A stretch of 64,000 nt of DNA from Azolla caroliniana. Its lineage: Eukaryota; Polypodiophyta. The notes under the pieces are model-generated. The model was not told where the DNA came from and searched no databases. It saw only the letters and a list, made by a program, of their open reading frames with translations. The translations under genes were made by a program, and so were the position numbers. Below are positions 33,150-44,720 of this stretch, in pieces. The stretch covers positions 10,540,001 through 10,604,000 of the forward strand of contig JBHGNT010000021.1 of NCBI GenBank assembly GCA_043228905.1, read 5' to 3'. The stretch's first letter is position 1; each line of letters begins with the position of its first letter.

Positions 33150-33545
33150 TCATTCTTTTCATGAGAATCACTACTATAGATAATATACAATTGTGACTCT
33201 TCCTCCTCATCTTCTAATGTACCAATCAAATCATTGTCTTCACCAAATGGTATCTCCAAATTTTGTGCAATAAATCTTCTTCGTCTTCAATCTGAGATAT
33301 CTTCTAGACTTGCTAATATCTCTTTTATTATGCATATCGTTGTTGTCCTTATACATCCAACTTTTATTTGTGTAAAGTCATACATAATGATATCCACCTC
33401 ATTAATGTCAATGATAGATGTATTACAAAGGTTTTATGCATCATCACGTCCAAAACTTTACCAATGCAGAATTGGTACCCTAGGTCATGGCCATCTACAT
33501 GTGTAGCTATTAATATCCCCACCTTGACTTCTTGCAAGTTTCCTT
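33150..33545 (-). pseudogene. Transposase C-terminal remnant inside element D
   Basis: On the minus strand it reads LQEVKVGILIATHVDGHD, YQFCIGKVLDVMMHKT, then after an internal deletion NEVDIIMYDFTQIKVGCIR and FGEDNDLIGTLEDEEEES. These match the C-terminal part of the transposases of copies A and B. It shows element D arose from an autonomous relative by deletion. Confidence 0.8.
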
Positions 33546-34239
33546 GTCACCTGAGTTATGCTAGTGTTGTCATCATTCGTTCCAACTATAAAGATCAACA
33601 TTAAGTAGTGATTGAGAACCACATGAACACTTTATGGACCGTGTAAATGGCATTTGCAAGGTTCAATTACCATCAACATAATTATTAATAGTTTTTTGTT
33701 AATCAATGATGCACATGTTTACCATAAAGTATCTTATTGTACAGCATACTTGTTTGCACTATCGATATGCATCTTTTTCTCTTGTAAAAACAAAGATTTT
33801 AGTACGATTCAAGTTCATGTTTAAAAAACCTCTTTTATCTGAAAAACAACAAGATTTTAAACATTAAGTCGATATGTTATATCGAGTTGATGTAAAAAAT
33901 AGAGTTTTCATCATAATTCCATACAATGTATTGAATTCTTGCTCAAAGTTTTTTTTACTAGATTTAAAAAATAATAATAATAATAAATTGTGCTTGAGTT
34001 CATCTAGAAAACCATAATTTTCATCACAATTCGATATAATGTATTGAGTTCATGCTTAAAGTAATTTTTTCTAATTGTTTTCAATTTTGTTTCAATTTTT
34101 TTCAATTTTTTATAGTTTTTTATTGATTTTGTTTTATTTTTTAAACATCAATTTGATACATTGTATCAACTTGTGATAAAAGCTCTGGTTTTTTCATCAC
34201 TTATTAAAGCTCAATTTTGTTTTAGAAAAAAAAACAAAG

Positions 34240-35560
34240 TACCAAAATAAAATAGAAAAAAATGTAATTATTTTTTTTTAAAAATCCAAAATTAAACTTT
34301 TCATGTCATGATATGGTAGGACTCGAACCCATGACCTTATGTTACATGGGTCAAGCTCTTGACCATTAAACCATACATTGTAATACATAAAATATTATTT
34401 TTATCACTTCTTAAAGCTTAATTTTGTTTTAGAAAAAAAACAAAACACCATAATAAAATAGGAAAAAATGTAATTATTTTTAAAAAAAAATCCGAAATAA
34501 AACTTTAAACATGAACTCGATACACCGTGTCGGGTTCATATAAAAAAGTTAGCTTTTCAACATGAACTTGATACGCCGTATCGGGTTCATGTAAAAAAGT
34601 TAGTATCGAGTTCTTGTAAAAAAGCTAACTTTTTTATATGTCATGATATGGTAGGACTCAAACCCATGACCTTCTACTACATGGGTGGAGCTCTTGACCA
34701 TTAGACCATGCATTGTAATACATATATTATTATTTTTATCACTTATTAAAGCTTAATTTATTTTTAGAAAAAAAACAAAACACCATAATAAAATAGGAAA
34801 AAATGTAATTATTTTTAAAAAAAAATCCGAAATAAAACTTTAAACATGAACTCGATACACCGTGTCGGGTTCATGTAAAAAAGTTAGCTTTTCAACATGA
34901 ACTTGATACGCCGTATCGGGTTCATGTAAAAAAGTTAGTATCGAGTTCTTGTAAAAAAGCTAACTTTTTTATATGTCATGATATGGTAGGACTCGAACCC
35001 ATGACCTTCTACTACATGGGTGGAGCTCTTGACCATTAGACCATGCATTGTAATACATATATTATTATTTTTATCACTTATTAAAGCTTAATTTATTTTT
35101 AGAAAAAAAACAAAACACCATAATAAAATAGGGAAAAATGTAATTATTTTTAAAAAAAAATCTGAAATAAAACTTATTAAATCTTAAAGTTTTTTAGGAA
35201 AAAAAACAAAATACCAAAATAAAATAGGAAAAATGTAATTATTTAAAAAAATAAATCGGAAATAAAACTTTAAACATGAACTCGATACGCCGTATCGAGT
35301 TCATGTTGAAAAGGCGTATCGAGTTCATGTAAAAAAGTTAACTTAGTTCATGTCGTGATATGTAGGACTTGAACCCATGACATTATGCTACATGGGTCAA
35401 GCTCTTGACCATTAGACGATACATTGTAATACATAAAATATTATTTTCCTCACTTATTAAAGCTCAAAACTTTTTAGAGAAAAAAACAAAATACCAAAAT
35501 AAAATAGGAAAAAATGTAATTATTTTAAAAAAATAAATCGGAAATAACACTTTCAACATG
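34240..35560. repeat. Tandem repeat of about 335-bp units with tRNA-like segments
   Basis: Four units, period about 335 bp where measured (34646 to 34981). Each unit contains ATATGGTAGGACTCGAACCC... on the plus strand. Read on the minus strand this has TGGTTTAATGG (A box) and GGTTCGAGTCC (perfect B box), with spacing of tRNA size (34312-34376, 34646-34710, 34981-35046, 35357-35425). Most units also carry the AACATGAACTCGATAC palindrome. The segments look like tRNA-derived SINE heads or decayed tRNA genes; a complete tRNA could not be folded by eye. Confidence 0.75.
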
Positions 35561-38500
35561 AACTCGATACGTCGTAGATTAACTCATGTCATCAGCATTC
35601 CCTCTCAGTCCCTCTCTCTCTCTTACTCTCTCTCTCTCTTCTTTTCTCAAGTGTTCTACACCTTAAATTCTTCTTAGTACTAATATTTCTCTCTTAGTAC
35701 TAATTTCGTCTCTGTCTTAGAATTTTGTTTTTGAGCTTTAATAAGTGATGAAAAAACCTGAGTTTTTATCACAAGTCGATACAATGTATCAAGTTCATGT
35801 TTAAAATTATTATTTTTTCCATAAAAAATAAAAAAAATAAAAGAAATTAAAGAAATTAAAAGAAACAAAAAGAAACAAAAAAAATTTGAAAAAAAATAAA
35901 AAAAATTGAAACAAATTGAAAATGTTTTTTTTTAAATTAGAAAAAATTACTTTAAACATGAACTCGATACATTGTATTGAATTGTGATGAAAAACCTGGT
36001 TTTTCAATGAACTCAAGCTTAATTTATTATTATTATTATTATTTAAATCCGGTAAAAAAACTTTGAACATGAATTTAATATATTGTATAGAGTTATGATG
36101 AAAACTCTATTTTTTACATCAATTCAATAAAACATATCGTGTTCATGTTTAAAACTCTTGTTGTTTTTCCAATAAAAGAGGTTTTTAAAGATGTATGTTG
36201 CACAACAAGATACCTTATGGTAAATATGTGCTTCATTTATTAGAAGAAAACCATTAATAATTGTGTTGATGGTAATTGAACTTTGCAAATGCCATTTACT
36301 TCACAAATTTTGAAGGGGAATTCTTATAAGGAAGGAGATTATAACATTGTAGATACCTTGATAACTATGTGTTATGTTCAAATTGATATATTAATGTTCA
36401 CATCTAAAGTTTGACAATTTATGAATATCGTCTACATTTTAGGAGTTGTGGATTTATCAAAATTGTTTATGAATATTGTCTACATTTCTTGAGTTGTGAA
36501 TTTATGGATGTTAATGAGCACTAATTTATAGATGATGACATTAAGGATTGCAATATTACCTTTTATACTTAAAACATTTTCAAGTCTAACAATAGATGTA
36601 ACCTTAATCTTCTCAAGACGGTGAAACCATTAATCTTAACTTGTGCCTTGAGTTGACCATAATTGTGATTTTCTTTAAGTTAACTACATTTCATATTTGC
36701 AAACCATCAACATTTAAACATTATCCCTAAACTATTCAATTTTAGAAATTATCATTTAGAAATTTGTTAAATCTCAAAAAATTAGCAAAATTTACATGCT
36801 ATTTAAAACATGTGATACTAGTGTATCAAGTTTTTGGAAATTGTCTAAAATCGCAAGATTATAAAAGGAATCTATAAGTGCAATGCGCAATCCTTCCACT
36901 TGTGAATGCAAAGGTGTTGCATGGGGTATTGCTCCATTTGTGCAAATCTTAAAAGTTTGGCTAAACGTGCAAAGACATCAATGGAAAAGGATATGAGTAA
37001 GAAGTTATTACAAGAGCATCATGACGCACAATCGTTAGAACGAAAGAAGGCGATGCATCATAGAGAGAAGTGTTTGAAGAGGCCTGAACAATACATGTGC
37101 TTAATGATAGATGGCATGGACCAGAAGAAGACGTGCTTGCCGCATATGCGGAGGCTCCCCAAAGACGTCAATGATAAGTGCCTTGTTCAAATGCACTTGG
37201 TGGGATGCTTGGGTTATAATAGGTTTGTTGGACCTCACGTCTTCATGACATACCCCAATGTTCACAATGACCCTAACCTAATAGTTACAGTGATTCACCG
37301 AGTTTTGATGTCTTGGGGCCAACCCTTCCCCCCTGTTCTATCTATACATTCAATTGGACAATACTCCTAGAGAGAACAAAAATTCAACTATGTTTGGCTA
37401 TCTAAGTATGTTGGTCAACCAAGGACTGTTTAGGAAAGTGAAAGTCAATTTTCTTTTGGTTGGCCACACACATGATCATATAGATCAGATGTTTAGAACA
37501 TTCTCCGGACAGTTGTCTCGGCATGATGCTTTCACATTACCTAAACTATTTGATGTCATTTGTGATGCATATACACCACGCCCAAAAGTGTTACACTTGA
37601 AGGAGGTATATGGCTTTAAGAGATATATATCAGATGGGGTTGTTGGGATTGTTAAATTGCTTGCCCAATTAAACAATATAAGCTTCAATCACATTTTTAT
37701 GATAAAGAAAAATGAAATAAGTGGTTCTTCACTTTTGTATGCTAAACAATATTCATCTTCTACAACATGGGAACCTGAAGGTGGTTGTCAGTTATTACTT
37801 TGTATGCCGAGTTCAATTGTCCATGGAGCTAAGCAAATGCCAATTGAGAAGAAAGGATAGTTGCAGAGTGACTTGGTATCGGAAAAAATAAAGGTTATGG
37901 CTCCAAGCCTTAGAAGAAAAAAGAAAGCATATTGACGCCGCCAAGAAATATGCCGCACAACAAGACACGTCATGGTGGGATGTATTTTATAGTGATTAGA
38001 AAGGATTCACATGGTCGTTGCAACACGATCGTGTAAATAGAACTCCGGAGCAACCAACAAATGAGATTAATGACAGTTTGGTCCATCCACAACAAAGAGA
38101 CATTTATGTGGGACCAAGGATGACCAAAGTAGCCAAAGCTTGATGGCAAGGCAATTTGCAAGAGCTCACGACGGGGATGTTGATTGCAACGCTGGCTGAT
38201 GAGAATTCACATGGCCACCAATTTTGGGTTGGTAAAATTCGAGAAGTGCTAATGCATGAAATAGAAAACACTATCAAGTCTATAAACGTTCATTGGTACA
38301 ACACTAGAAATGCAAATGCTTTTACAGGTAAGTATACATTGGGGATGATTGAATGCCCAACAAGAAGGGGAGGTAGGAAGAGGAAGCGAAACATTCGTAA
38401 CACCTCTACCCTTGATATCTTTGATGTGGATATCATCGTGTACGACTTCACACTTACAAAAGTCGGACGATTAAGGAAGTCAACAATAGATATAATAAAA

Positions 38501-39007
38501 GAAAAATTACCAGTTCTACAAGGTGGCTCGAGTCAAAGGCAAACGAGATCTGCTACATATAATCTAGAGTCAAACCATTTGGTTTATGATGAAGATAATG
38601 CACTGATTGGTACATCCGAGGATGAAGAGGAGGAATCGTCATTGTATATTAGTTATAGTAGTGATTCTCCATAAAGGAATGATCATGAATGTATTTTTGG
38701 CTATTAAGTGTAAATACATTTCGCTCGTAACAAATAAAGTAATATAAAAGCATGTGTTTTGAATTCTTATGATTTCTAAAAAATCGTTTCTTATAAAATA
38801 ACATTGGTTGTAAAGTTTGTGATATAAATTGAAAATGTAACCTTTTGAAATTCCTCTTCTTTTAGTTACTTCTAAATCACGGAAATAGTGGATTTTTAAC
38901 CTTTTTCATAGTATGTTTGTACGTGTATGATACTGGTATCAATGTGTTTTGTAAAATCATTGAAAAAGCCCTAAAATCAACCAAAATTTTCCTTATCCTT
39001 GCATTTA

Positions 39008-39042
39008 TGCGCGATCCTTCCACTTGTGAATGCGAACGTGTT
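39008..39042 (-). repeat. Right TIR of copy A
   Basis: Inverted form of AACACGTTCGCATTCACAAG and 15 more bases. It is followed at once by AGCAACACTGAC, which is copia-4 integrase. Confidence 0.85.
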
Positions 39043-41810
39043 AGCAACACTGACTTCCATTCCCCATCGAACGAAACCAAAGCCGTACTCGATCTAATCC
39101 ATTCAGATGTATGGGACCAGCACAAAACGTTTGTCTTGGCGGGAGTCGGTATTTTGTCTCCTTCATCGACGACTACAACCAGCACACGTGGATCTACCTC
39201 ATCGAGAAGAAAAGTGAAGTGTTCGACGAGGAAGATCAAATGACTATGGTCAAATGGCGGAAAAGAATACTTTTCTGGCCAATTCAACAATTATCTACAG
39301 CAAGACGGAATTTGGAGAGAATTCAACGGTCAATACACACCGGAACAAAATGGTGTGGCCAAGAGAAAGAACCGGTCAATTGTCGACGCGACAAGGGCAA
39401 TGCTGGAGGCGAGCATGCCGCAATTCTATTGGGCTAAGGTGATTTTGGACGACCATCTACATCCAAAACCGGATCGGAGACAAGGTGTCAGCACATGAAC
39501 TGTATTTCAAGCGGAAGCCGAATTTGAGGCACCTTCATAAATTCGGTAGCATAGCATATGTGCATGTACTGGATGAGAAGCGGAAGAAGCTAGATCCAAA
39601 TTCAGAGAAGTGCATCCTAGTCGGTTACTCGCATGAGCAAAAGGGGTATAAGTGCTATAACCCCCGGGCTAAACAGGTACGAGTAAGTCGAGATGTCGAG
39701 TTTGATGAGTCGGCATCATGGTACACCCTACTGACTCGAACTCCCGACGAAGATCCGATTCCGTAAGATGAAGCTAGTGAGCCCGAGCAGGTCTAGGTAG
39801 AAGATGAAGACTTCGGCACTTTAGAAGAGAGTCCGATCTCATTCCGGCTAACTAGGTCGAATGAGCGGCTGAGTCAAGATGACCAGTTAGATGAAGAACT
39901 GGTGAGTAGTGGAGACTCTGTTGTGCTCTCCCCGTGCAAGGAACCGAGGAGACGGTTCACGCGCAAAGAGAAGGGGAAGAAGAAGATGTCGGAATACGAA
40001 ACCAGCAACGATGAGTTGGATCGGAGCGAATCCAACTCCGGAAAGCAAGAAGGCGAATCTTCAGAAGGGAAGTCTGAACCAGCCAAGAAGGGTCTCAAAC
40101 CGGGTAACGAAAAGTTACGTCGGTCAACCTGTCAAAAGAAAACCGTAATGAGGTACGGATACAATGAGTACATGGCACATCACTATGCATTCATGACTAA
40201 GGTGGCGGAAGTGCGTGAGCAAGAGAGCTACATAGAAGCAGCAAAAGACACAAATTGGCGTGCTACTATGGAGGAAGAAATGTGGGCACTTGATGCCAAT
40301 GACAAATGGGACCTGGTTGACCCTCCCCGACAGTGCAAACCGATCGGTTGCAACGGTTCATGTGGTACTGGCGGTTGTTGCGGCAAGGCGATGTCATCTT
40401 CACCAAATGGACGTGTAAAATGTGTTTCTTCAAGGTGACCTTGAAGAACAGGTCTATATGATCCAACCCCTCGGTTTCCAATCGGAGATGAACAAGTCAG
40501 CAATGTGCCGACTCAAAAGGTCGCTTTACGGTCTGAAGCAAGCCCCTTGAGCTTGGAATCCGAAGATCACGCACCAGTTGTGTAAGATGGGGTTTGCGGC
40601 CTCAAAGTCCGACACTTCATTGTTCATCCGGAACGGCCCGGTTTGCATTCTGCTTTATGTAGATGATTTAGTCATCACTGGACCTGGACTCGTTGAAATT
40701 GGCCTAGTGAAGTCCCAACTATCAAACGTCCTGACTCCGGACAGGCCTGCGATGAGAAATGGTTGGAAGCCTTATCTACTTGACAATCACCCGACCCGAC
40801 ATGAGTTACCCGGTCGGAGTGATCAGCCAGCCAGTTCATGCAGAAGCCGACCGTCAAGCACCTTTAGTGCGCACACCGGATACTCTGGTATGTTAGCGGT
40901 ACGAAGGACCAGGGATTATTATACCGACACGGTATAGTTGGGAAGCTAGTTGGCTATACCAATGCCGACTAGGTTGGTGATGCATCGGATCGCCGATCCA
41001 CCTCTGGTTACATGTTTTCTATTGGTAGCACGACCGTTGCGTGGAGCAGCAAAAAGGAACCAACAGTGGCTTTGTCGAGCACTGAGGTTGAATACCGGGG
41101 CACTACCATTGCCACCTGTGAAGCCATCTGGCTTCGACAATGACTGCGTGACCTCCGGATTGAGGTGCCGACCCCGATCCCGATCCACTGTGACAACATG
41201 AGCAACATATAGCTCGCCAAGAATCCAGTGTTCCATGCTTGGACAAAGCACATAGAAGTGCATTATCACTTTGTTCGTGAGCGGGTCCTGAGCGGTGAAG
41301 ATGAACTTCGGTATGTTCACACGGATCGGCAGGTTGCCGACATCTTCACCAAGCTGCTCGGGTTGGACATGTTGCAACACTTTTCGGAGATTCTTGGCCT
41401 ACAACATCTCGATGTGCTGCACTTGAGGGGGAGATCAGGAACGGGAACGGATGGCACCAAACAAGGAATCGGAGAGGAAGAAAGAACCAAAGGGGAAGAT
41501 AAGTAGAAAAAGAAAGCCGAGTCGACTGCAGGAGTCGGCACATCCGAACAAGTCAGAGCAAACGGCAACGGTCGCAGAGTCAAGAAGGACAGAGCCGATT
41601 GGAAGAAGGCCAAGACCTGACCATGGTCTGATGTGGTGAAGGGCCTAAAAACGGAAGACGAGTTGGAGACTACCAACTCAGAAGAGAGTTGGAACGAATC
41701 AGATGAAGCCGATTCGGTTCAAGATTCAACTAAAGCCCAAGCGAACGAGAAGGCAGCGGAAGTCGACATCGACAAGGAGGAACCGATGGATCGACAAGCG
41801 CCGGAATCAT
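39043..41810 (+). pseudogene. copia-4 integrase, reverse transcriptase, RNase H and C-terminal extension
   Basis: Integrase core and end (NVCLGGSRYFVSFIDDY; KVSAHELYFKRKPNLRHLH; SHEQKGYKCYNPRAKQ). A linker follows, then RT with a large internal deletion: KPIGC at about 40345 jumps to the end of the next block near 40390. LYVDDLVIT is at 40655 and a shortened RNase H at 40800-41400 (RTKHIEVHYHFVRERVLSG-like). After LRG the hydrophilic extension continues (SDVVKGLKTEDELE, ESWNESDEADSVQ), as in copia-3. There are many stops. Confidence 0.85.
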
Positions 41811-42013
41811 AACAACGAAGGAGCTGAAATGGGCCTCTTGAACAGACAAGCTGACCAAGGAGGTTGAGGTGTGCAGTACCGGACGGGTCGTGGGAAGCGA
41901 AACCAGAAGGGAAGACGAGCGTGAGCAAGGCAGAATGACGCCAGGTGGAGCCGGGTGGAAGGACCGACTACCATAGACACTAACACCACGATCCGGCCTC
42001 AAGTTGAGCTTGA

Positions 42014-42234
42014 GGGGCAAGCTCAACCAGATCTGGATTGGCATCCGGAACCAAGAGCCGGATCGGTATCCAGAAACAACCGGCCAGATCTGGGAGACAG
42101 ATCAGAGAGCTGGATTCGAGCGCGAACCGAAAGCCTAGTAGTAGCCTAGACTACTAGGTAATTAGTGTCTCGTAGTTAGAGTCAGTCACACATTGTATGT
42201 ACAGAGTGTTATTTTGAATTTTGCTTTATGTTCT

Positions 42235-42274
<40 letters not shown>

Positions 42275-42368
42275 ACGCGTACTCTCTATGTGTGTTGAGT
42301 TTTCCTTTCATCTTCTGTTGTTATCTAGCTAAGCCAGTTTGTCAAACGCTTCCGCATGTTTACTTTCA
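42014..42368 (+). repeat. copia-4 3' LTR
   Basis: Begins at GCAAGCTCAACC (the first dozen bases, TGTTGAGC..., are deleted next to the polypurine tract) and ends TTTACTTTCA. It contains a TC microsatellite of about 34 bp (42236-42270). It is the inverted match of 56116-56563. Confidence 0.82.
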
Positions 42369-43250
42369 GATATTCCTTGCCTCCATCCGATTGTAGGCAT
42401 CGAATGTGCCGACTGGTTTCTTTTTCGACTTGGCTCTAGAGCTTTTGGAAGTGGGAGAACACTTCGCTCTTCTCCTTCATCAGGAAGATCCACGTGTAGC
42501 ATAAGTAGATGTCGACGAAGGTGAGGTAGAATCGGCATCCGCCGATCGTCGACGTTTGAGCTGGTCCCCATACATCCAACTGTATGATGTTAAGGAGGTC
42601 TTTGCTTGCGTGGCTCTCCATCGTGGATGGGAGTCGATGTTTTTTGCCGAGTTGGCATGCTTCGCATACTCGGTCGACTCATTTTGACTCGAATGTCGGA
42701 AGTCCAATGATTGCATTGCTTGAAGCCATTGGATGTTTATGTGGCCGATTCTTTTGTGCCACAAATCGATGCTTGTCTCGGTTTTGAGACCTTTGGCATA
42801 CATGGCCGATTTCACCTCGTTTGAATCGAGGATGAACATTCGACCGTCTCTCCATCCTTTGGCTATGATTCGGCCATCTTTCTTGATGAAACAATCTTCC
42901 TTGTTGAACCGAATTTGCGTGCCTTGCTCCACGATTTGGCCTATGACACCAAATTCTTTGTTATTGGGGTCATGTGCATGACATTCTTGATGCAAGTTTG
43001 CTTGCCTTCTTTCCCGAATGGGACATTGCCGATGTGCCGAATGGGATGTGTGGTATAGTCTCCCGTCTCTATGTAGTCGGGTCGATCCAGTGTACGCAAG
43101 TCATTGAACCACTCATTGTGGGATGTCATGTGATGTGAGGCGCCGGAATCAACGAACCACACGTCTTCCGAATTGGAGGTGCTTGCAGAGTCTTAGGCCG
43201 ACATAGAGTTCACTTTATGCCTCATTACGAATAGAGCGTTGTTGTCGTCG
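42369..43250 (-). pseudogene. copia-5 protease and integrase (N-terminal half)
   Basis: Protease MWFVDSGASHHMTSHNEWF (43162). Integrase zinc region (IDLWHKRIGHINIQWLQ; then CEACQLGKKH-like in another frame) and core IQLDVWGPAQTSTIGGCRF, FVDIYLCYTWIFLMKEKSE. The frame leads to SDGGK at 42380, where the copia-4 LTR interrupts. There is a frameshift near 42700. Confidence 0.87.
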
Positions 43251-43289
43251 TATTCGGAGTTCGTGGCGTAATTCGTGAGTTGTCGACTT

Positions 43290-44130
43290 GTCGAAACCGA
43301 CTCACTTCTTCTTTTTCGGTACTCGCGGTGGCAGATTTTTCGGCAATAGTTGCAAGTTGCAGGCCTTATTTGCCGATCTTGTTTGGCATGGAAGCTCCCC
43401 CTTCTTCCGAAGGTTCCTTGATGACTTCCGTCTTGTTGTCGAAGGTTTGAGTTCCCTTCGTGTGATGGGTCAAATCGACCTCTTGTACTGCCTCAACCTT
43501 GTCCTCAGCTACCATCCGAATTTGAGAAGAACATTTGTCCTTCCGATGTCTTGGTTCTGGTTTGGACGTGGTTCTCTTCAACTATTAGCATTGATTGAAG
43601 GTCGAAGAACGAAGGAGGGTTTTCCCTCACCAAGATTGTCGTCCGTAATGGATCGAATCGTTGTGCAAGGCCATCCAAGCATACTTGAACTATCTCGTCT
43701 TCATCGACATTTATGTTGATGGAGCCAAGTGAGTCACAAATGCTCTTGATTTTGGCGGTGTAGTCTGACACAGACATGTCTTTTTGCGGAATGTTGTTCA
43801 ACTCTTGTCGGAGTTGAAGCTTTGGGTGGTCGGGTTGGCGGCGAACATCTTCTTCAAGTTCCCCCATGCCTCTTTAGGCGTCTTGGCGTCTCGAATGTGG
43901 CTAAGCATGTGATCGTCGACACATGTTGCCAAGCAATACATGACTCACCGCTTGCTCCCATGTTGCGTAGTCGACATTGACAAGTCGGGTCGATTTTCTT
44001 GTGTGCCGTTGATGTAGCTCCAATACCGTTGGCCAACGAGGTATTGGGTCATCTTGTATTCCCAAGATGAATAATTGCTCCGATCTAGCTTTTCACTAGG
44101 GAGCGTGCTACCCATTTATGTGTTCATGTT
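43290..44130 (-). pseudogene. copia-5 gag
   Basis: N-terminal part with GSTLPSEKLDRSNYSSWEY near 44100 and AKTPKEAWGNLKKMF near 43870. The next segment (43867-43505) reads QLRQELNNIPQKDMSVSDYT, KIKSICDSLGSININVDED and ENPPSFFDLQSMLIVEENH. The zinc-knuckle area (about 43330) is damaged. Several frame changes occur. Confidence 0.82.
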
Positions 44131-44283
44131 AATTGTAGTGTCTTCCATTTTGCTTTTCTTCCTTCAATCACGTACTCGTGCTACGTAGTGGCCCTACGGT
44201 AGGGAATGACCAGAATTTGTCATCGGCATTTCGAACACACAATCACAGAGTCGGGTGGGCTGAATGGATTTTCTAAATCGCAC

Positions 44284-44295
44284 GCTCTGATATCA
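44284..44295 (-). other. Primer binding site of copia-5
   Basis: TGATATCAGAGC on the minus strand; one G-to-A change from the initiator-Met site. It touches the LTR end. Confidence 0.8.
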
Positions 44296-44720
44296 TGTTA
44301 AGAATTTGGTAATTAAGCAAGGGTTAATTAGTTGATAAGCAGAAGATTAAGTGATATGTCTGTGTATGTGTGTGAGAGGAAGAGAGAGAGAGGAAGTTAA
44401 CACTTATGAACAACACAAGATGGGGGATGATTAACTCTATATTAAATTAGCATCATTATCATCGAATACACAAATACCCACAATGAGGTATATATACATC
44501 TCATGTGCAAAGGTGCACATGTGTGAGTAGAATATAGGTTCTAAGGTGTAAGTTCTATATTAAATGTACTTGGTAGTAGAGGATCTAGAATATCCCACTT
44601 AGGTACAAGGTCCTATTTAAGGCGTTATAGGCAACACTCCTAACTAGATTCTATCTAGGTAACTACGAAGTTACATGGTTGACTAAATAACTAAAGTAAG
44701 TTAAGCTTGATCTCTCAACA
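44296..44720 (-). repeat. copia-5 5' LTR
   Basis: 425 bp, TGTTGAGAGATCAAGC...ATTCTTAACA in element orientation. It is close to the LTR at 57291-57724 over its whole length, which lies on the other strand. Confidence 0.9.

Larger units (their letters stand above)
32771..36918. mobile_element. Element D: non-autonomous deletion derivative nested in copy A transposase
   Basis: 4148 bp with TIRs of the same family (AACACGTTTGCGTTCACAAG at 32771; inverted at 36884-36918). It is flanked by GCAT on both sides (32767-32770 and 36919-36922). Copy B has the uninterrupted target (ACGCATGGGG, near 52686-52695 on the other strand), so the insertion site and 4-bp duplication are directly visible. Inside are a decayed fragment of a transposase C-terminus (33150-33545, minus strand), a tandem repeat with tRNA-like segments (34240-35560), scattered copies of the CGATACGCCGTATCG palindrome and very AT-rich filler (33611-34240, 35560-36880) without genes. 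Confidence 0.88.
31780..38674 (+). pseudogene. DUF7869-like transposase of copy A, interrupted by the nested element
   Basis: Part 1 (31780-32770): N-terminus with repeated SIEEYCLS units, a Cys-rich site (CCARGCMSMIGKS) with two adjacent stops after it, then CRVAFKFALCVSNMRLHRVQ and a helical region. The nested element follows at 32771-36918. Part 2 (36919-37370) has GYCSICANLKSLAKRAK and DGMDQKKTCLPHMRRLPKD; part 3 (37354-37860) has DNTPRENKNSTMFGYLS and VGHTHDHIDQMFRTFS. The conserved D (DGMDQ), D (DN..RENKN) and GHTH..xDQMF are the likely catalytic set of an RNase H-like transposase. A 4-bp tandem duplication near 37344 shifts the frame. The C-terminus (37861-38674) has RDIYVGPR, GHQFWVGKIREVL, INVHWYNTR and an acidic end, which may be a BAH- or Tudor-like module (guess). 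Family assignment is from memory of DUF7869 proteins. Confidence 0.75.
28356..39042 (+). mobile_element. Transposon copy A: TIR DNA transposon with DUF7869-like transposase and methyltransferase-like gene
   Basis: Bounded by inverted repeats of about 35 bp (28356-28390 and 39008-39042) that begin AACACGTTC and share CATTCACAAGTGGAAGGAT. The transposase runs left to right (31780-38674). A methyltransferase-like gene runs right to left (31080-29443); the two promoters face apart from a shared central region. Palindrome arrays lie in the intron of the second gene. A shared subterminal palindrome TGATACTAGTATCA (and variants) lies about 80-115 bp inside most ends. A deletion derivative of the same family (32771-36918) sits in the transposase; without it the element is about 6.5 kb. 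28391-29442 and 38675-39007 hold no gene. The left target duplication is TACA (28352-28355); its partner is now beside copy B. Confidence 0.85.
39043..42368 (+). mobile_element. copia-4, 3' part (integrase to 3' LTR)
   Basis: Starts in the middle of integrase (SNTDFHSPS.., the GKQHRLPFP region) right at the end of transposon copy A and runs to a 3' LTR ending TTTACTTTCA at 42368. Its 5' part (gag, primer site, 5' LTR) is at 55751-56563 on the opposite strand. It is close in sequence to copia-3. Confidence 0.88.
42369..44720 (-). mobile_element. copia-5, 5' part (5' LTR to mid-integrase)
   Basis: 5' LTR (44720-44296), primer site, gag, protease and integrase up to SDGGKEY, where copia-4's LTR begins. 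The rest of integrase (EYFSDEFTSYLQSEGIR) and the 3' LTR are found at 56564-57724 on the plus strand. It is the same family as copia-7. Confidence 0.9.

Noticed and set aside
35680-36070. Minus-strand Phe/Lys-rich frames in element D
   Set aside because: Low-complexity A/T tracts; no conservation with the other transposon copies.
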